Counted from the stretch's first letter, positions 1 through 6,864 are shown. The stretch: DNA of 11,028 nt from an uncultured Acidimicrobiia bacterium (GCA_913031525.1 CAJWGC010000026.1:1-11028), one strand, 5' to 3'. The notes: a model not told the origin generated them from the letters alone. Made by a program: numbers and translations.

Positions 1-73
1 CCAGCGCAGCAGTAGCAGCAGCAGTAGCAGCAGCAGTAGCAGCAGCAGCAGCCAGCGCAGCACTAGCAGCAGC
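1..73 (+). repeat. GCA-rich in-frame tandem repeat (Ala/Val tract)
   Basis: The 12-mer GTAGCAGCAGCA occurs three times in perfect tandem at 12-23, 24-35 and 36-47. In addition, bases 1-22 match bases 52-73 at 21 of 22 positions, with a G/C difference at the twelfth base. In the frame of the downstream amidohydrolase the tract reads Ser-Ala-Ala-Val and then repeated Ala-Ala-Ala-Val with no stop. It runs into a normal family segment (SAALAAAGIT, from base 54). It looks like an expansion of that alanine-rich codon stretch. It may be a real coding microsatellite or an assembly or sequencing artefact at a contig edge; the sequence alone cannot decide. Confidence 0.85.
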
Positions 74-1193
74 CGGAATCACAATAGATACCCCAGATCC
101 ACCCGGAGGGGTGATTGATCGCGACTCCTCCGGTGTGCCGACGGGAGTACTCCGAGAAACAGCAGTTGACTCCGTTGCAAACCAACTTGCTGCAGAAGCT
201 CAGATCAACCATGCGGATGTTGTCGAGGCACTCAGGAGAGTGGCGGGACTTGGTATCACATCTATCGGAGCGATCACTCGTCTGGGCAAAGGGATCTGGT
301 CGACTCTCGGCAACGAGGGCGACATCCTCCTCGAGATTGCGCCATTGATTCCAATACGAACGCATGCCTACTTGGTGGCGAATACAGAAGCAGAGCTGAA
401 CTGTTACGTCGACAGAATCGACGCCAGCGACGAAATGCTCCGATGGGGAGGACTGAAACGTTTTGGCGATGGCAGTCTTGGTGGCCATACAGCAGCAATG
501 CACGATCCGTTCTCAGATCGTTCGGATCAATACGGGAACCTTCGACTAACTGAAAAAGATGAGGACCTATCTCGTGCGGCTCTGCGTCTTGGAGGAATGG
601 CAGCTTTTCATGCCATAGGAGATCGGGCTGTGAGCGCCGTCTTGAATATATGCGAACGTCTGATTAATGAAGGAGCAGCGCCGAAGCGACTACGCGTAGA
701 ACACGCCTCCGTGATCACAGAGAACGATCTACAGAGATTCGGTCGCCTCGGAGTGATCGCTTCGGTACAGCCATCCTTTATAGGCTCAGAAACGGAATGG
801 CTGGAAACCCGAGTGGGATCAAGCAGATTACAACATACGTATCCGCTCGCTTCACTCGAAAATGCTGGAGTGCACTTAGCCGGCGGATCAGACTGCCCTG
901 TCGAGTCACCTAACCCGTGGGAAGGCATGGCTTTGGCACGCGATCGAGCTGGCATGGTTCCTGAAGAAGCGCTGAGCGCGAAATCAGCGTTCAATCTATT
1001 CACTTCAGGCGCTGCCTTGGCACTCGGAGAGCCCGAACCTCTGTCAGTGGGAAGTCCGGCTGACTATCTAGTGATTGATCGCGATCCCCTGACCGTCACG
1101 CCAGATGCGCTGAGGAGCACACAGGTGATCGGCACATGGATCGATGGTCAAGAAATAGAAGTCGATCGTTCCTTACCGACCTGGCAAAATTGA
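3..1193 (+). CDS. YtcJ-type metal-dependent amidohydrolase (amidohydrolase family 3), 5'-truncated
   Basis: This is the C-terminal part of an amidohydrolase-superfamily enzyme of the YtcJ/family 3 group, which hydrolyses C-N bonds in unknown small substrates. The frame is open from base 3, so the GTG at 111 is an internal valine and not the start. Family hallmarks in order are SAALAAAGIT and DTPDPPGG (54-110), PTGVLRETA (about 138-164), a GDGSLGGHTAAM segment (about 466-500), HAIGD with a metal-ligand histidine at 609-611, VEHAS with histidine at 702-704, and GSDCPVESPNPWEG with the catalytic/metal aspartate at 891-893. The C-terminal ADYLVIDRDPL belongs to the composite beta-sandwich. The N-terminal HxH metal site lies outside the window. 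The residues that should precede SAAL, normally a His/Trp-Val-Asn segment, are replaced by an Ala/Val repeat. The gene ends with TGA at 1191-1193 and converges on ilvD. The family is certain; the substrate cannot be told. Confidence 0.9.
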   Translation, partial: SAAVAAAVAAAVAAAAASAALAAAGITIDTPDPPGGVIDRDSSGVPTGVLRETAVDSVANQLAAEAQINHADVVEALRRVAGLGITSIGAITRLGKGIWSTLGNEGDILLEIAPLIPIRTHAYLVANTEAELNCYVDRIDASDEMLRWGGLKRFGDGSLGGHTAAMHDPFSDRSDQYGNLRLTEKDEDLSRAALRLGGMAAFHAIGDRAVSAVLNICERLINEGAAPKRLRVEHASVITENDLQRFGRLGVIASVQPSFIGSETEWLETRVGSSRLQHTYPLASLENAGVHLAGGSDCPVESPNPWEGMALARDRAGMVPEEALSAKSAFNLFTSGAALALGEPEPLSVGSPADYLVIDRDPLTVTPDALRSTQVIGTWIDGQEIEVDRSLPTWQN

Positions 1194-1230
1194 ATAAGAA
1201 AAAATCTTAGAAGCAACGACCGGACTATCC

Positions 1231-1257
1231 GATCAGAGGAAACGCATGCCCCTGATC
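1231..1257 (-). terminator. Hairpin between convergent amidohydrolase and ilvD genes, possible ilvD terminator
   Basis: Read on the minus strand just after the ilvD stop, GATCAGGGG and CCTCTGATC can pair into a 9-bp stem (one G-U) around a 9-nt loop. On the plus strand the G-U becomes an A-C mismatch, so the fold favours the ilvD transcript. No U-run follows at once. The nearest T6 on the minus strand (1199-1204) is about 27 bases further on. It is therefore not a canonical intrinsic terminator. The rest of the 71-base gap shows nothing else. Confidence 0.35.
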
Positions 1258-1264
1258 TAACCGT

Positions 1265-2932
1265 TCAGTCGCATACAGCTCCCTGTTCAGCTGAGCCCAC
1301 CAGAGCGGCATACTTGGCAAAGGCACCCGTCTGATATCGCGGCTTCGGAACAGCCCAGGCAACCTGTCGTTCTGCCATCGTATCGTCGTCGACAAGTAGG
1401 TCAAGACGTCTAGCAGGAATATCCACCCTGATCCGATCGCCCTCTTCGACAAGGGCAAGAGGTCCGCCGTGAGCAGCCTCTGGGGCAACGTGACCAATAC
1501 AGAGTCCCGTAGTCCCCCCAGAGAAACGTCCATCAGTGATGAGTAGTACTTCTTTACCGAGTCCAGCACCCTTGATCGCTGCAGTGATCGCAAGCATTTC
1601 TCGCATGCCAGGTCCACCTTTTGGACCTTCATATCTAATGACGACAACATCGCCGGAGTGAATGTCGCGATCGAATAGCGCAGCCAGCGCGTGTTGTTCG
1701 TCATCAAAGACCCGAGCGCGTCCTTCATAAGTCTCGAGTTCGATTCCAGCGATTTTCACAACCGCGCCTCCGGGACTCAACGAACCGCGAAGAATCGCGA
1801 TGCCGCCTTCAGGAGCGAGGGGATCAGCTATGGAACGAAACACCTCCTGATCATCAGGGAGTGGAACGCTCTTGAGGTTCTCCGAGAGCGTCGTACCGGT
1901 ACACGTCAATACATCCCCTTCCAGCAAGCCTTCATCAAGCAATGCTCGCAGAACTGCCGGAACACCTCCGATGTGATCCAGATCCACCATGTGATAACGC
2001 CCAAAAGGCTTGAGGTCTCCAAGATGTGGAGTACGTCGGCTGATACGGTCGAAGTCCTCTAAAGAAAGGGCGACACCAGCCTCGTGAGCAATAGCCAGGA
2101 GATGCAGCACGGAATTAGTGGAGCCACCGAGCGCCATGACAGTTGTAATGGCGTTCTCAAACGCGGGGCGCGTCATGATATCTCGCGGACGAACGTCTGC
2201 TTCTAGGAGAGCCATAACTGCCCGTCCTGAATCCGTGGCATATTCATGCAAACGATCGTCGACAGCTGGAACTGTAGAGCTTCCAGGCAGCGACATTCCT
2301 ATGGCCTCTCCGACCGACGCCATAGTGTTTGCTGTGAACATTCCTGCGCAAGATCCAGCACCTGGGCAAGCAGCCTTTTCAATCGCTAAAAGCTCTGCAT
2401 CATCAATAGTTCCCTCTGAATATGCGCCAATGCCTTCGAACACGTCGACAATAGAAATGTCCTTTCCTAGGTAACGACCCGGCAGGCTCGAACCCCCGTA
2501 GAGGAATATTGATGGGAGATTATGCCGCGCCGCGGCCATAAGCATTCCTGGAAGCGACTTGTCGCAACCAGCAATAGAAACCATGGCATCAAAACGTTCA
2601 GCGTGCATTACCAGCTCCACAGAGTCAGCAATCACCTCGCGCGAAATCAACGAGGCTCGCATTCCCTCATGCCCCATAGATATCCCGTCGGATACGGCAA
2701 TCGTCGAAAAGATGAGCCCAACCCCTCCGGCGTCGCGCACCCCGGATTTAGCAAACTCGGATAGCTTCGATCCGGTTAGGTTGCAGGGTGTGACTTCGTT
2801 TCCAGCAGACACGACACCAATCTGAGCTTTAGAAAAGTCATCATCTCCAAGACCGACTGCACGAAGCATCGCTCGAGCACCAGAACGCGCCGCCCCTTCA
2901 GAAACATCCTGAGAGTGAATTTTCCTTGTCAT
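1265..2932 (-). CDS. ilvD: Dihydroxy-acid dehydratase IlvD
   Basis: IlvD dehydrates 2,3-dihydroxy-3-methylbutanoate or -pentanoate to the 2-keto acid, the third step of valine and isoleucine synthesis and of the leucine precursor, in the cytosol. The product is 555 residues, normal for the IlvD/Edd family. Visible motifs are TPCN with Cys50, SDGI with Asp82, GCDKS with Cys123 and Lys125 (the usual carbamylated, Mg-binding lysine), and CPGAGSCAG with Cys195. The three cysteines fit the Fe-S cluster ligand pattern. Near the C-terminus the GRFSGGTTG motif carries the conserved catalytic serine. I start at the ATG at 2932 (MTRKIHSQDV) because homologous sequence begins shortly after it. A TTG at 3004 would add 24 residues unlike the family. 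There is no Shine-Dalgarno sequence before the ATG. Instead TACCCT sits 6 nt upstream, suggesting a leaderless mRNA. The gene is monocistronic here and divergent from cbiMNQ. Confidence 0.97.
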   Translation of the reverse strand: MTRKIHSQDVSEGAARSGARAMLRAVGLGDDDFSKAQIGVVSAGNEVTPCNLTGSKLSEFAKSGVRDAGGVGLIFSTIAVSDGISMGHEGMRASLISREVIADSVELVMHAERFDAMVSIAGCDKSLPGMLMAAARHNLPSIFLYGGSSLPGRYLGKDISIVDVFEGIGAYSEGTIDDAELLAIEKAACPGAGSCAGMFTANTMASVGEAIGMSLPGSSTVPAVDDRLHEYATDSGRAVMALLEADVRPRDIMTRPAFENAITTVMALGGSTNSVLHLLAIAHEAGVALSLEDFDRISRRTPHLGDLKPFGRYHMVDLDHIGGVPAVLRALLDEGLLEGDVLTCTGTTLSENLKSVPLPDDQEVFRSIADPLAPEGGIAILRGSLSPGGAVVKIAGIELETYEGRARVFDDEQHALAALFDRDIHSGDVVVIRYEGPKGGPGMREMLAITAAIKGAGLGKEVLLITDGRFSGGTTGLCIGHVAPEAAHGGPLALVEEGDRIRVDIPARRLDLLVDDDTMAERQVAWAVPKPRYQTGAFAKYAALVGSAEQGAVCD

Positions 2933-2938
2933 AGGAAC

Positions 2939-2950
2939 AGGGTAACGACC
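2939..2950 (-). promoter_or_regulatory. Candidate leaderless promoter of ilvD (GGTCGTTACCCT)
   Basis: Read on the minus strand, GGTCGTTACCCT ends exactly 6 nt before the ilvD ATG. TACCCT (2939-2944) fits the actinobacterial -10 consensus TANNNT at -12 to -7 if transcription starts on the A of ATG. No purine-rich ribosome binding site lies between, and no good -35 was seen. The same 12-mer, with 10 of 12 matches, precedes cbiMNQ at the same distance. This is inferred from pattern only. Confidence 0.5.
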
Positions 2951-3011
2951 TGCATCAAAACGCGCTGTATGGTCCGTCTCTCGATAGGGAGAACATGACC
3001 ACAACTTCTGC

Positions 3012-3028
3012 GAACTTCGCTGAAGTTC
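3012..3028. promoter_or_regulatory. Perfect 7-bp inverted repeat between divergent ilvD and cbiMNQO
   Basis: GAACTTC-GCT-GAAGTTC is a perfect 7-bp inverted repeat with a 3-nt centre, in the non-coding divergent region. It lies 80-96 bases upstream of the ilvD start and 123-139 bases upstream of the cbiMNQ start. A partial third copy of the half-site (AACTTC) is at 3003-3008. This is the layout of a dimeric repressor or activator operator, though it could also form a short RNA hairpin if transcription began further upstream. It does not match a regulator motif I know with confidence. The GAAC...GTTC outer bases recall the actinobacterial LexA box, but the spacing is 9 rather than 4. Confidence 0.4.
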
Positions 3029-3132
3029 TGTATCGACATGTGTTGGTTTATCTCAAAACTGTGCTCGATGGCGGGTCCCTTCAGAGTCACCTCATACCAA
3101 CCGTTAGATCCCAGAGCACTGCACTTCCGTCA

Positions 3133-3144
3133 GGACGGTACCCT
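3133..3144 (+). promoter_or_regulatory. Candidate leaderless promoter of cbiMNQO (GGACGGTACCCT)
   Basis: GGACGGTACCCT ends 6 nt before the cbiMNQ ATG. TACCCT (3139-3144) is therefore at -12 to -7 relative to a transcript starting on the ATG. There is no Shine-Dalgarno sequence in between (CCGTGA) and no recognisable -35. A leaderless start would leave no room for a cobalamin riboswitch, and I see none in the region. The element is nearly the same as the one before ilvD. Confidence 0.5.
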
Positions 3145-3150
3145 CCGTGA

Positions 3151-4890
3151 ATGCATATACCAGATGGGTTCATCACCGGATCTACAACTGCCGGGTTTAG
3201 CCTGATCAGCGCTGCTGGCATTTTCACCTCTTTGCGATATGCCGGAAGAGCACTGGCTGAACGAACAGTTCCCCTAGCAGGACTAATCGCCGCCTTTATC
3301 TTTGCTGTCCAAATGTTCAACTTTCCGGTCATGCCTGGCATGAGCGGGCATCTACTTGGTGGTGTACTTGCTGCTGTGCTCGTTGGGCCATCGACGGCCA
3401 TCGTGATCATGACGATCGTCCTCGGCACTCAGGCTATTTTCTTCGCCGACGGCGGCCTAACTGCTTTGGGGTTAAACATCTTCAATCTCGGCTTGGTCGG
3501 TGCTGGGGGTGGATATTTGACCTTCAAGGTCATTCTCAGGCTCTTAAGAAAACGAACCAGCTCTGTGGCTGTAGCAGCGGGCATTGCCGCAGGACTCAGC
3601 GTACCCCTGAGTGCCGCAGCATTTGCGATCGAGTTCTCGCTGGGAGGTGCTGCAGAGGTATCAATCGGTGCAGTTTCTGTTGCTTTAATCGGAACCCACA
3701 GCCTGATTGGCATCGTAGAAGGAATCCTCACGACTCTCGTAGTCGCAGCCATGATGGCTACGCGACCTGATTTGGTGAACGGCGCTCCACAGAGCACAGC
3801 TGCTACTGGAGGAAGAAGAGTGAGCAGGCGAAAAGTCCTGGTTGTCGGCTTAGCCATAACAGCAGTATTCGCAATTTTCGTAAGCCAATTCGCGTCAAAC
3901 AATCCAGACGGACTTGAATTCGTCGCCGAACAAAAAGGCTTTTCAGAAACAGCCGAAGATTCTAGAACTTCTGGTTCACCGCTTTCCGAATATGGCGCAG
4001 GCCTAACTGGAAAAGATACGGTCGATACCGCTATAGCTGGCATGGTGGGCATTCTGATCGTGCTGACAATCGGATGGATCTTGTTTTACCTCCTTCGTCG
4101 CGGCGAACAGGGCACTCCCCACGCGGCTGCTGGAGGTCACGTCCACGCTTTATACCAACACAAAGACACAGTGGTGCACCAAATGCCGGCCCATGTGAAA
4201 TTACTCGGAGGTGTTGGATTCATCCTTGGAATTGTCGCCACTCCTCGGGAAGCGTTTTGGGCCTTCGCGCTCTTCATAGCCACACTGTCCATACTCAGTT
4301 GGACGGCAAAGCTGCGGCCTGGTTTCCTGGCCAGCAGGATGCTTATCGAGATCCCCTTCGCAGCGGTTGCGCTACTCCTACCGTTCTTTAGCGGAGGCGA
4401 ACAAGTAACGATCTTGAATCTCGCACTCTCCAAATCCGGACTGTGGACCATGTGGAACATTCTCATTAAGGCCACACTTGGACTCTGGATGGCAGTGATA
4501 ATCGGCTCCACAATGACAGTTACAGGCATGCTTACCGGACTCGAGCGCCTCCGAGTTCCGCGAACGGTCATCGGTATCACTGGTTTCATGATGCGCTACT
4601 TGGAAATCATCCTGGGGCAATTCGGTCGAATGCGACGCGCAATGGAATCGCGCGCCCACCGATCCACCTCATTACGATCATCGCAACCATTCGCTTCTGC
4701 GATTGCGATGACTTTCATTCGTTCGTACGAGCGAGGAGAACGGATATATTTGGCAATGGCTTCCCGCGGTTTCACTGGAAAAATGCCTTCTGGAAATACT
4801 CCCCCCAAAAGTCATGAACGTTGGCTTTTTGTAACTGCCTTGCTCGTATTTGCTTGGACGATTGCCGCCCTCGGATGGATATTGAGATGA
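3151..4890 (+). CDS. cbiMNQ: Fused CbiM-PDGLE(CbiN-like)-CbiQ cobalt/nickel ECF transporter permease
   Basis: This single 579-residue protein joins three ECF-transporter parts that are usually separate. Residues 1-210 are CbiM, the substrate-binding S component. It starts MHIPDG, and His2 together with His67 (GMSGHLLGG) matches the known metal site of CbiM/NikM, where the N-terminal Met, His2 and His67 bind the ion; this fixes the ATG at 3151. Residues about 225-317 form a CbiN-like unit: a membrane helix, then NPDGLEF (252-256 PDGLE), a loop with YGAGL, and a second helix. Residues about 340-579 are CbiQ, the T component, beginning PAHVKLL and carrying the two coupling motifs near 497-502 (RAMESR) and 535-541 (AMASRGF). 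The linker at 324-348 holds six histidines. The stop overlaps the cbiO start (ATGA). By family it imports Co2+ for B12, with Ni2+ the alternative. Recognition is firm, metal choice is not. Confidence 0.93.
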   Translation: MHIPDGFITGSTTAGFSLISAAGIFTSLRYAGRALAERTVPLAGLIAAFIFAVQMFNFPVMPGMSGHLLGGVLAAVLVGPSTAIVIMTIVLGTQAIFFADGGLTALGLNIFNLGLVGAGGGYLTFKVILRLLRKRTSSVAVAAGIAAGLSVPLSAAAFAIEFSLGGAAEVSIGAVSVALIGTHSLIGIVEGILTTLVVAAMMATRPDLVNGAPQSTAATGGRRVSRRKVLVVGLAITAVFAIFVSQFASNNPDGLEFVAEQKGFSETAEDSRTSGSPLSEYGAGLTGKDTVDTAIAGMVGILIVLTIGWILFYLLRRGEQGTPHAAAGGHVHALYQHKDTVVHQMPAHVKLLGGVGFILGIVATPREAFWAFALFIATLSILSWTAKLRPGFLASRMLIEIPFAAVALLLPFFSGGEQVTILNLALSKSGLWTMWNILIKATLGLWMAVIIGSTMTVTGMLTGLERLRVPRTVIGITGFMMRYLEIILGQFGRMRRAMESRAHRSTSLRSSQPFASAIAMTFIRSYERGERIYLAMASRGFTGKMPSGNTPPKSHERWLFVTALLVFAWTIAALGWILR

Positions 4891-5633
4891 GCACACCAAC
4901 CATTGCCGCAAAGGGTCTTACATTCAGCTATCCCGATGGCACGGTTGCTCTCGACCATGTTGTCGTACACATCCACCCCGGAGAGCGAGTCGCTCTGCTT
5001 GGACCAAATGGAGCAGGCAAGACAACATTGATACTTCACATGAACGGCATCTACACGGCACAGCGCGGAGAGATTCAAGTCTCTGGCCTATCAATTGATT
5101 CAGAGAACCTTCTGGAGATACGCCGGCGAGTCGGTGTCGTGTTCCAGGATCCAGACGACCAACTTTTTATGCCTACAGTTCGCCAGGACGTGGCATTCGG
5201 ACCGCAGAATCTAGGGATAACAGGTGCTGAACTCGAAGACAGAATCGACGCGGCGCTGGCCGCTGTTGGAGTTACCAACCTCGGCGAACGTCCACCTAAC
5301 CACCTCAGCTTCGGTCAAAAGAGACGAGTGGCAATCGCTGGAGTGCTGGCGATGGAGCCTGAAATCTTGATTCTCGACGAACCCACTTCCAACCTCGATC
5401 CAGCGAGTCGGCGTGAGCTTGCCGATATTCTTCGGAAGCTTACGGTAACGCAATTGATAGCTACACATGACCTTCCGTATGCGATGGAATTGTGCCCTCG
5501 AGCCATCGTGCTCGACGAAGGCCAAGTGGTAGCCGACGGCGACACTGTGGAACTCTTGAACAACAAAACGCTCATGAAAGCTCACCGGCTCGAACTCCCA
5601 GCGGGGTTCGATCCACGATCTGTAAATCGCTGA
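4887..5633 (+). CDS. cbiO: Cobalt/nickel ECF transporter ATPase CbiO
   Basis: This is the cytoplasmic ATP-binding subunit that powers the fused CbiMNQ permease. It has 248 residues, usual for CbiO (A-component). Visible motifs are Walker A GPNGAGKTT (39-47), a Q-loop VFQDPDDQLF with Gln87, the signature LSFGQKRR (140-147, the LSFGQ form common in CbiO), Walker B LILDEP with catalytic Glu165, a D-loop SNLD, and switch His194 in ATHD. I start at the ATG at 4887, not at the earlier in-frame ATG at 4821. ATG 4887 overlaps the stop of cbiMNQ as ATGA, the usual sign of translational coupling, and the family sequence starts just after it. Only one ATPase gene is seen, so a CbiO homodimer is expected. 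It is the last gene of a two-gene operon; the next gene starts 38 nt later with its own promoter-like box. Confidence 0.95.
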   Translation: MSTPTIAAKGLTFSYPDGTVALDHVVVHIHPGERVALLGPNGAGKTTLILHMNGIYTAQRGEIQVSGLSIDSENLLEIRRRVGVVFQDPDDQLFMPTVRQDVAFGPQNLGITGAELEDRIDAALAAVGVTNLGERPPNHLSFGQKRRVAIAGVLAMEPEILILDEPTSNLDPASRRELADILRKLTVTQLIATHDLPYAMELCPRAIVLDEGQVVADGDTVELLNNKTLMKAHRLELPAGFDPRSVNR

Positions 5634-5658
5634 GATACACAAGAGAACTCTGTCCGAT

Positions 5659-5664
5659 TATCTT
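5659..5664 (+). promoter_or_regulatory. Candidate -10 box (TATCTT) for the cystathionine gamma-synthase/lyase gene
   Basis: TATCTT fits TANNNT and lies 7 nt before ATG 5672 with no Shine-Dalgarno sequence between, again the layout of a leaderless start. It is inside the 38-nt gap after cbiO, so the gene may be transcribed on its own rather than only by read-through. The evidence is a single short box. Confidence 0.35.
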
Positions 5665-5671
5665 GAACCCT

Positions 5672-6844
5672 ATGGGAGATGCACAAAGACCCGATGGGTT
5701 CCGGACAAAACAAGTACACGCTGGGGTGAAAGCTGATCCCGAAACCGGCGCGATCCTGACCCCAATTCATCAGTCGACCACATTCGTTCAGCCCTCAGTG
5801 AACGAATACATGAAAACAGGCTATACATATTCTCGTAGCGGCAACCCCACCGTGCGAGCTTTAGAAAACAAGCTAACGGCTCTGGAGAACGGTGTTGATT
5901 CTGCAGCTTTCGCATCAGGGATGGCTGCCATCAACGCTCTGTTCATGACGTTTCTCGGTGCGGGAACTCACGTAATCATCTCAGAGGTGGCTTACGGGGG
6001 AACCTATCGCCTTTCGGAACTTGTCTATACACGTTTCGGTGTCGAAGTGACTTTTGCCAACACCTCGGACGTAAGCTCCGTCGCCAAATCCATAAGAGAA
6101 AACACCGCATTGATCCTCACCGAGACTCCGGCAAATCCCACTCTAAAAATTACTGACATTGCTGCTATCTCAGAGGTAGCAACTAATGCGGGAATACCCC
6201 ACGCAGTGGACAACACCTTCTTGACTCCGTACTACCAACAAGTGTTCGATCTCGGTGCAGACCTCTCCATCCATAGTACGACTAAGTATCTCGATGGGCA
6301 CAATGCCACCGTGGGAGGAGCTCTGGTCATGGCCCGTGAAGAGCATATAGAACCAATCCGTTTCATCCAGAATGCCACAGGGACGATTATGTCGCCGATG
6401 GTGGCGTGGTTGACCTTACAGGGAACCAAAACGCTTTCTGAACGCATGGATCGCCAGTCGACTAACGCTATGGAGGTCGCTCGTTTCTTGGAAGATCATC
6501 CTGCGGTTGAGCACGTCGTTTATCCAGGGCTGAAATCATTTCCCCAACATGACCTTGCCTCGCGCCAAGCTTCCGGATACGGAGCAATGATCTGGTTCGA
6601 ATTGAACGAAGGTGCCGAAAAAGGAAAAACCGCCATGAGCGCTCTACAGGTCTGGACCCTGGCCGAAAACCTTGGTTCAGTGGAGTCTCTCGCCACACAC
6701 CCAGCGACCATGACACACGCCGCGGTGCCTGCTGAAGAGCGCTCTCGTCTTGGCATTACTGACGGATTAGTGCGCCTTAGCGTTGGCCTCGAAGACACCG
6801 AAGACCTTATTGCTGATCTCGATCAAGCTCTATCGTTGGATTAA
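5672..6844 (+). CDS. metB: Cystathionine gamma-synthase / gamma-lyase (PLP, Cys/Met metabolism family)
   Basis: This is a PLP enzyme of the Cys/Met metabolism (fold type I) family. It either joins an activated homoserine with cysteine to form cystathionine (MetB) or cleaves cystathionine to cysteine (gamma-lyase). The product is 390 residues, full length. Visible features are YSRSGNPT (Tyr53, Arg55, which bind PLP phosphate of the partner subunit), AYGGTYRL with Tyr108 stacking on the cofactor, the PLP-contacting Asp180 (HAVDNT), and HSTTKYLDGH with the Schiff-base Lys205. The C-terminal LVRLSVGLED is typical. I start at the ATG at 5672, because upstream in-frame sequence overlaps cbiO and does not resemble the family. 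Convergent with a cystathionine beta-synthase, it may work as gamma-lyase in reverse transsulfuration. Sequence alone does not separate lyase from synthase, so the symbol is a family label. Confidence 0.9.
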   Translation: MGDAQRPDGFRTKQVHAGVKADPETGAILTPIHQSTTFVQPSVNEYMKTGYTYSRSGNPTVRALENKLTALENGVDSAAFASGMAAINALFMTFLGAGTHVIISEVAYGGTYRLSELVYTRFGVEVTFANTSDVSSVAKSIRENTALILTETPANPTLKITDIAAISEVATNAGIPHAVDNTFLTPYYQQVFDLGADLSIHSTTKYLDGHNATVGGALVMAREEHIEPIRFIQNATGTIMSPMVAWLTLQGTKTLSERMDRQSTNAMEVARFLEDHPAVEHVVYPGLKSFPQHDLASRQASGYGAMIWFELNEGAEKGKTAMSALQVWTLAENLGSVESLATHPATMTHAAVPAEERSRLGITDGLVRLSVGLEDTEDLIADLDQALSLD

Positions 6845-6845
6845 T

Positions 6846-6864
6846 CCTCTTAGCGCTCTAAAGG
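6846..6864. terminator. Small hairpin between convergent metB-like and cbs genes
   Basis: CCTCTTAG and CTAAAGG can pair (7 bp with one bulged C) around a CGCT loop. The hairpin sits between the two convergent stop codons and includes the cbs stop codon. The genes are only 13 nt apart. No T-run follows on either strand, so it could be a weak bidirectional terminator or chance. Confidence 0.3.

Noticed and set aside
1..73. Repeat array as a possible CRISPR or phase-variable promoter tract
   Set aside because: The units are 3 and 12 bp, have no spacers, and lie in an open coding frame.
63..503. 146-residue minus-strand frame over the repeat and amidohydrolase
   Set aside because: It is antisense to a well-supported gene, is cysteine- and serine-rich in a way typical of shadow frames, and resembles no family.
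111..1193. GTG at 111 as the start of the amidohydrolase
   Set aside because: The frame stays open upstream and family-like sequence (from SAALAAAGIT at base 54) precedes the GTG, so it is internal.
2933..3004. Longer ilvD starting at TTG 3004
   Set aside because: The extra 24 residues do not look like the family N-terminus, and they would run through the candidate promoter.
2933..3150. Cobalamin riboswitch upstream of the cobalt transporter, or attenuator upstream of ilvD
   Set aside because: No B12-box-like conserved sequence or leader peptide with Ile/Val/Leu codons was seen, and the start codons sit directly behind -10-like boxes.
3429..4052. 207-residue minus-strand frame inside cbiMNQ
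   Set aside because: It is rich in Pro, Ala and Thr, as expected from the reverse of membrane-protein codons; the sense gene has clear motifs.
5492..5671. Upstream extension of the metB-like gene
   Set aside because: It overlaps the 3' end of cbiO by about 140 bases and has no family similarity.
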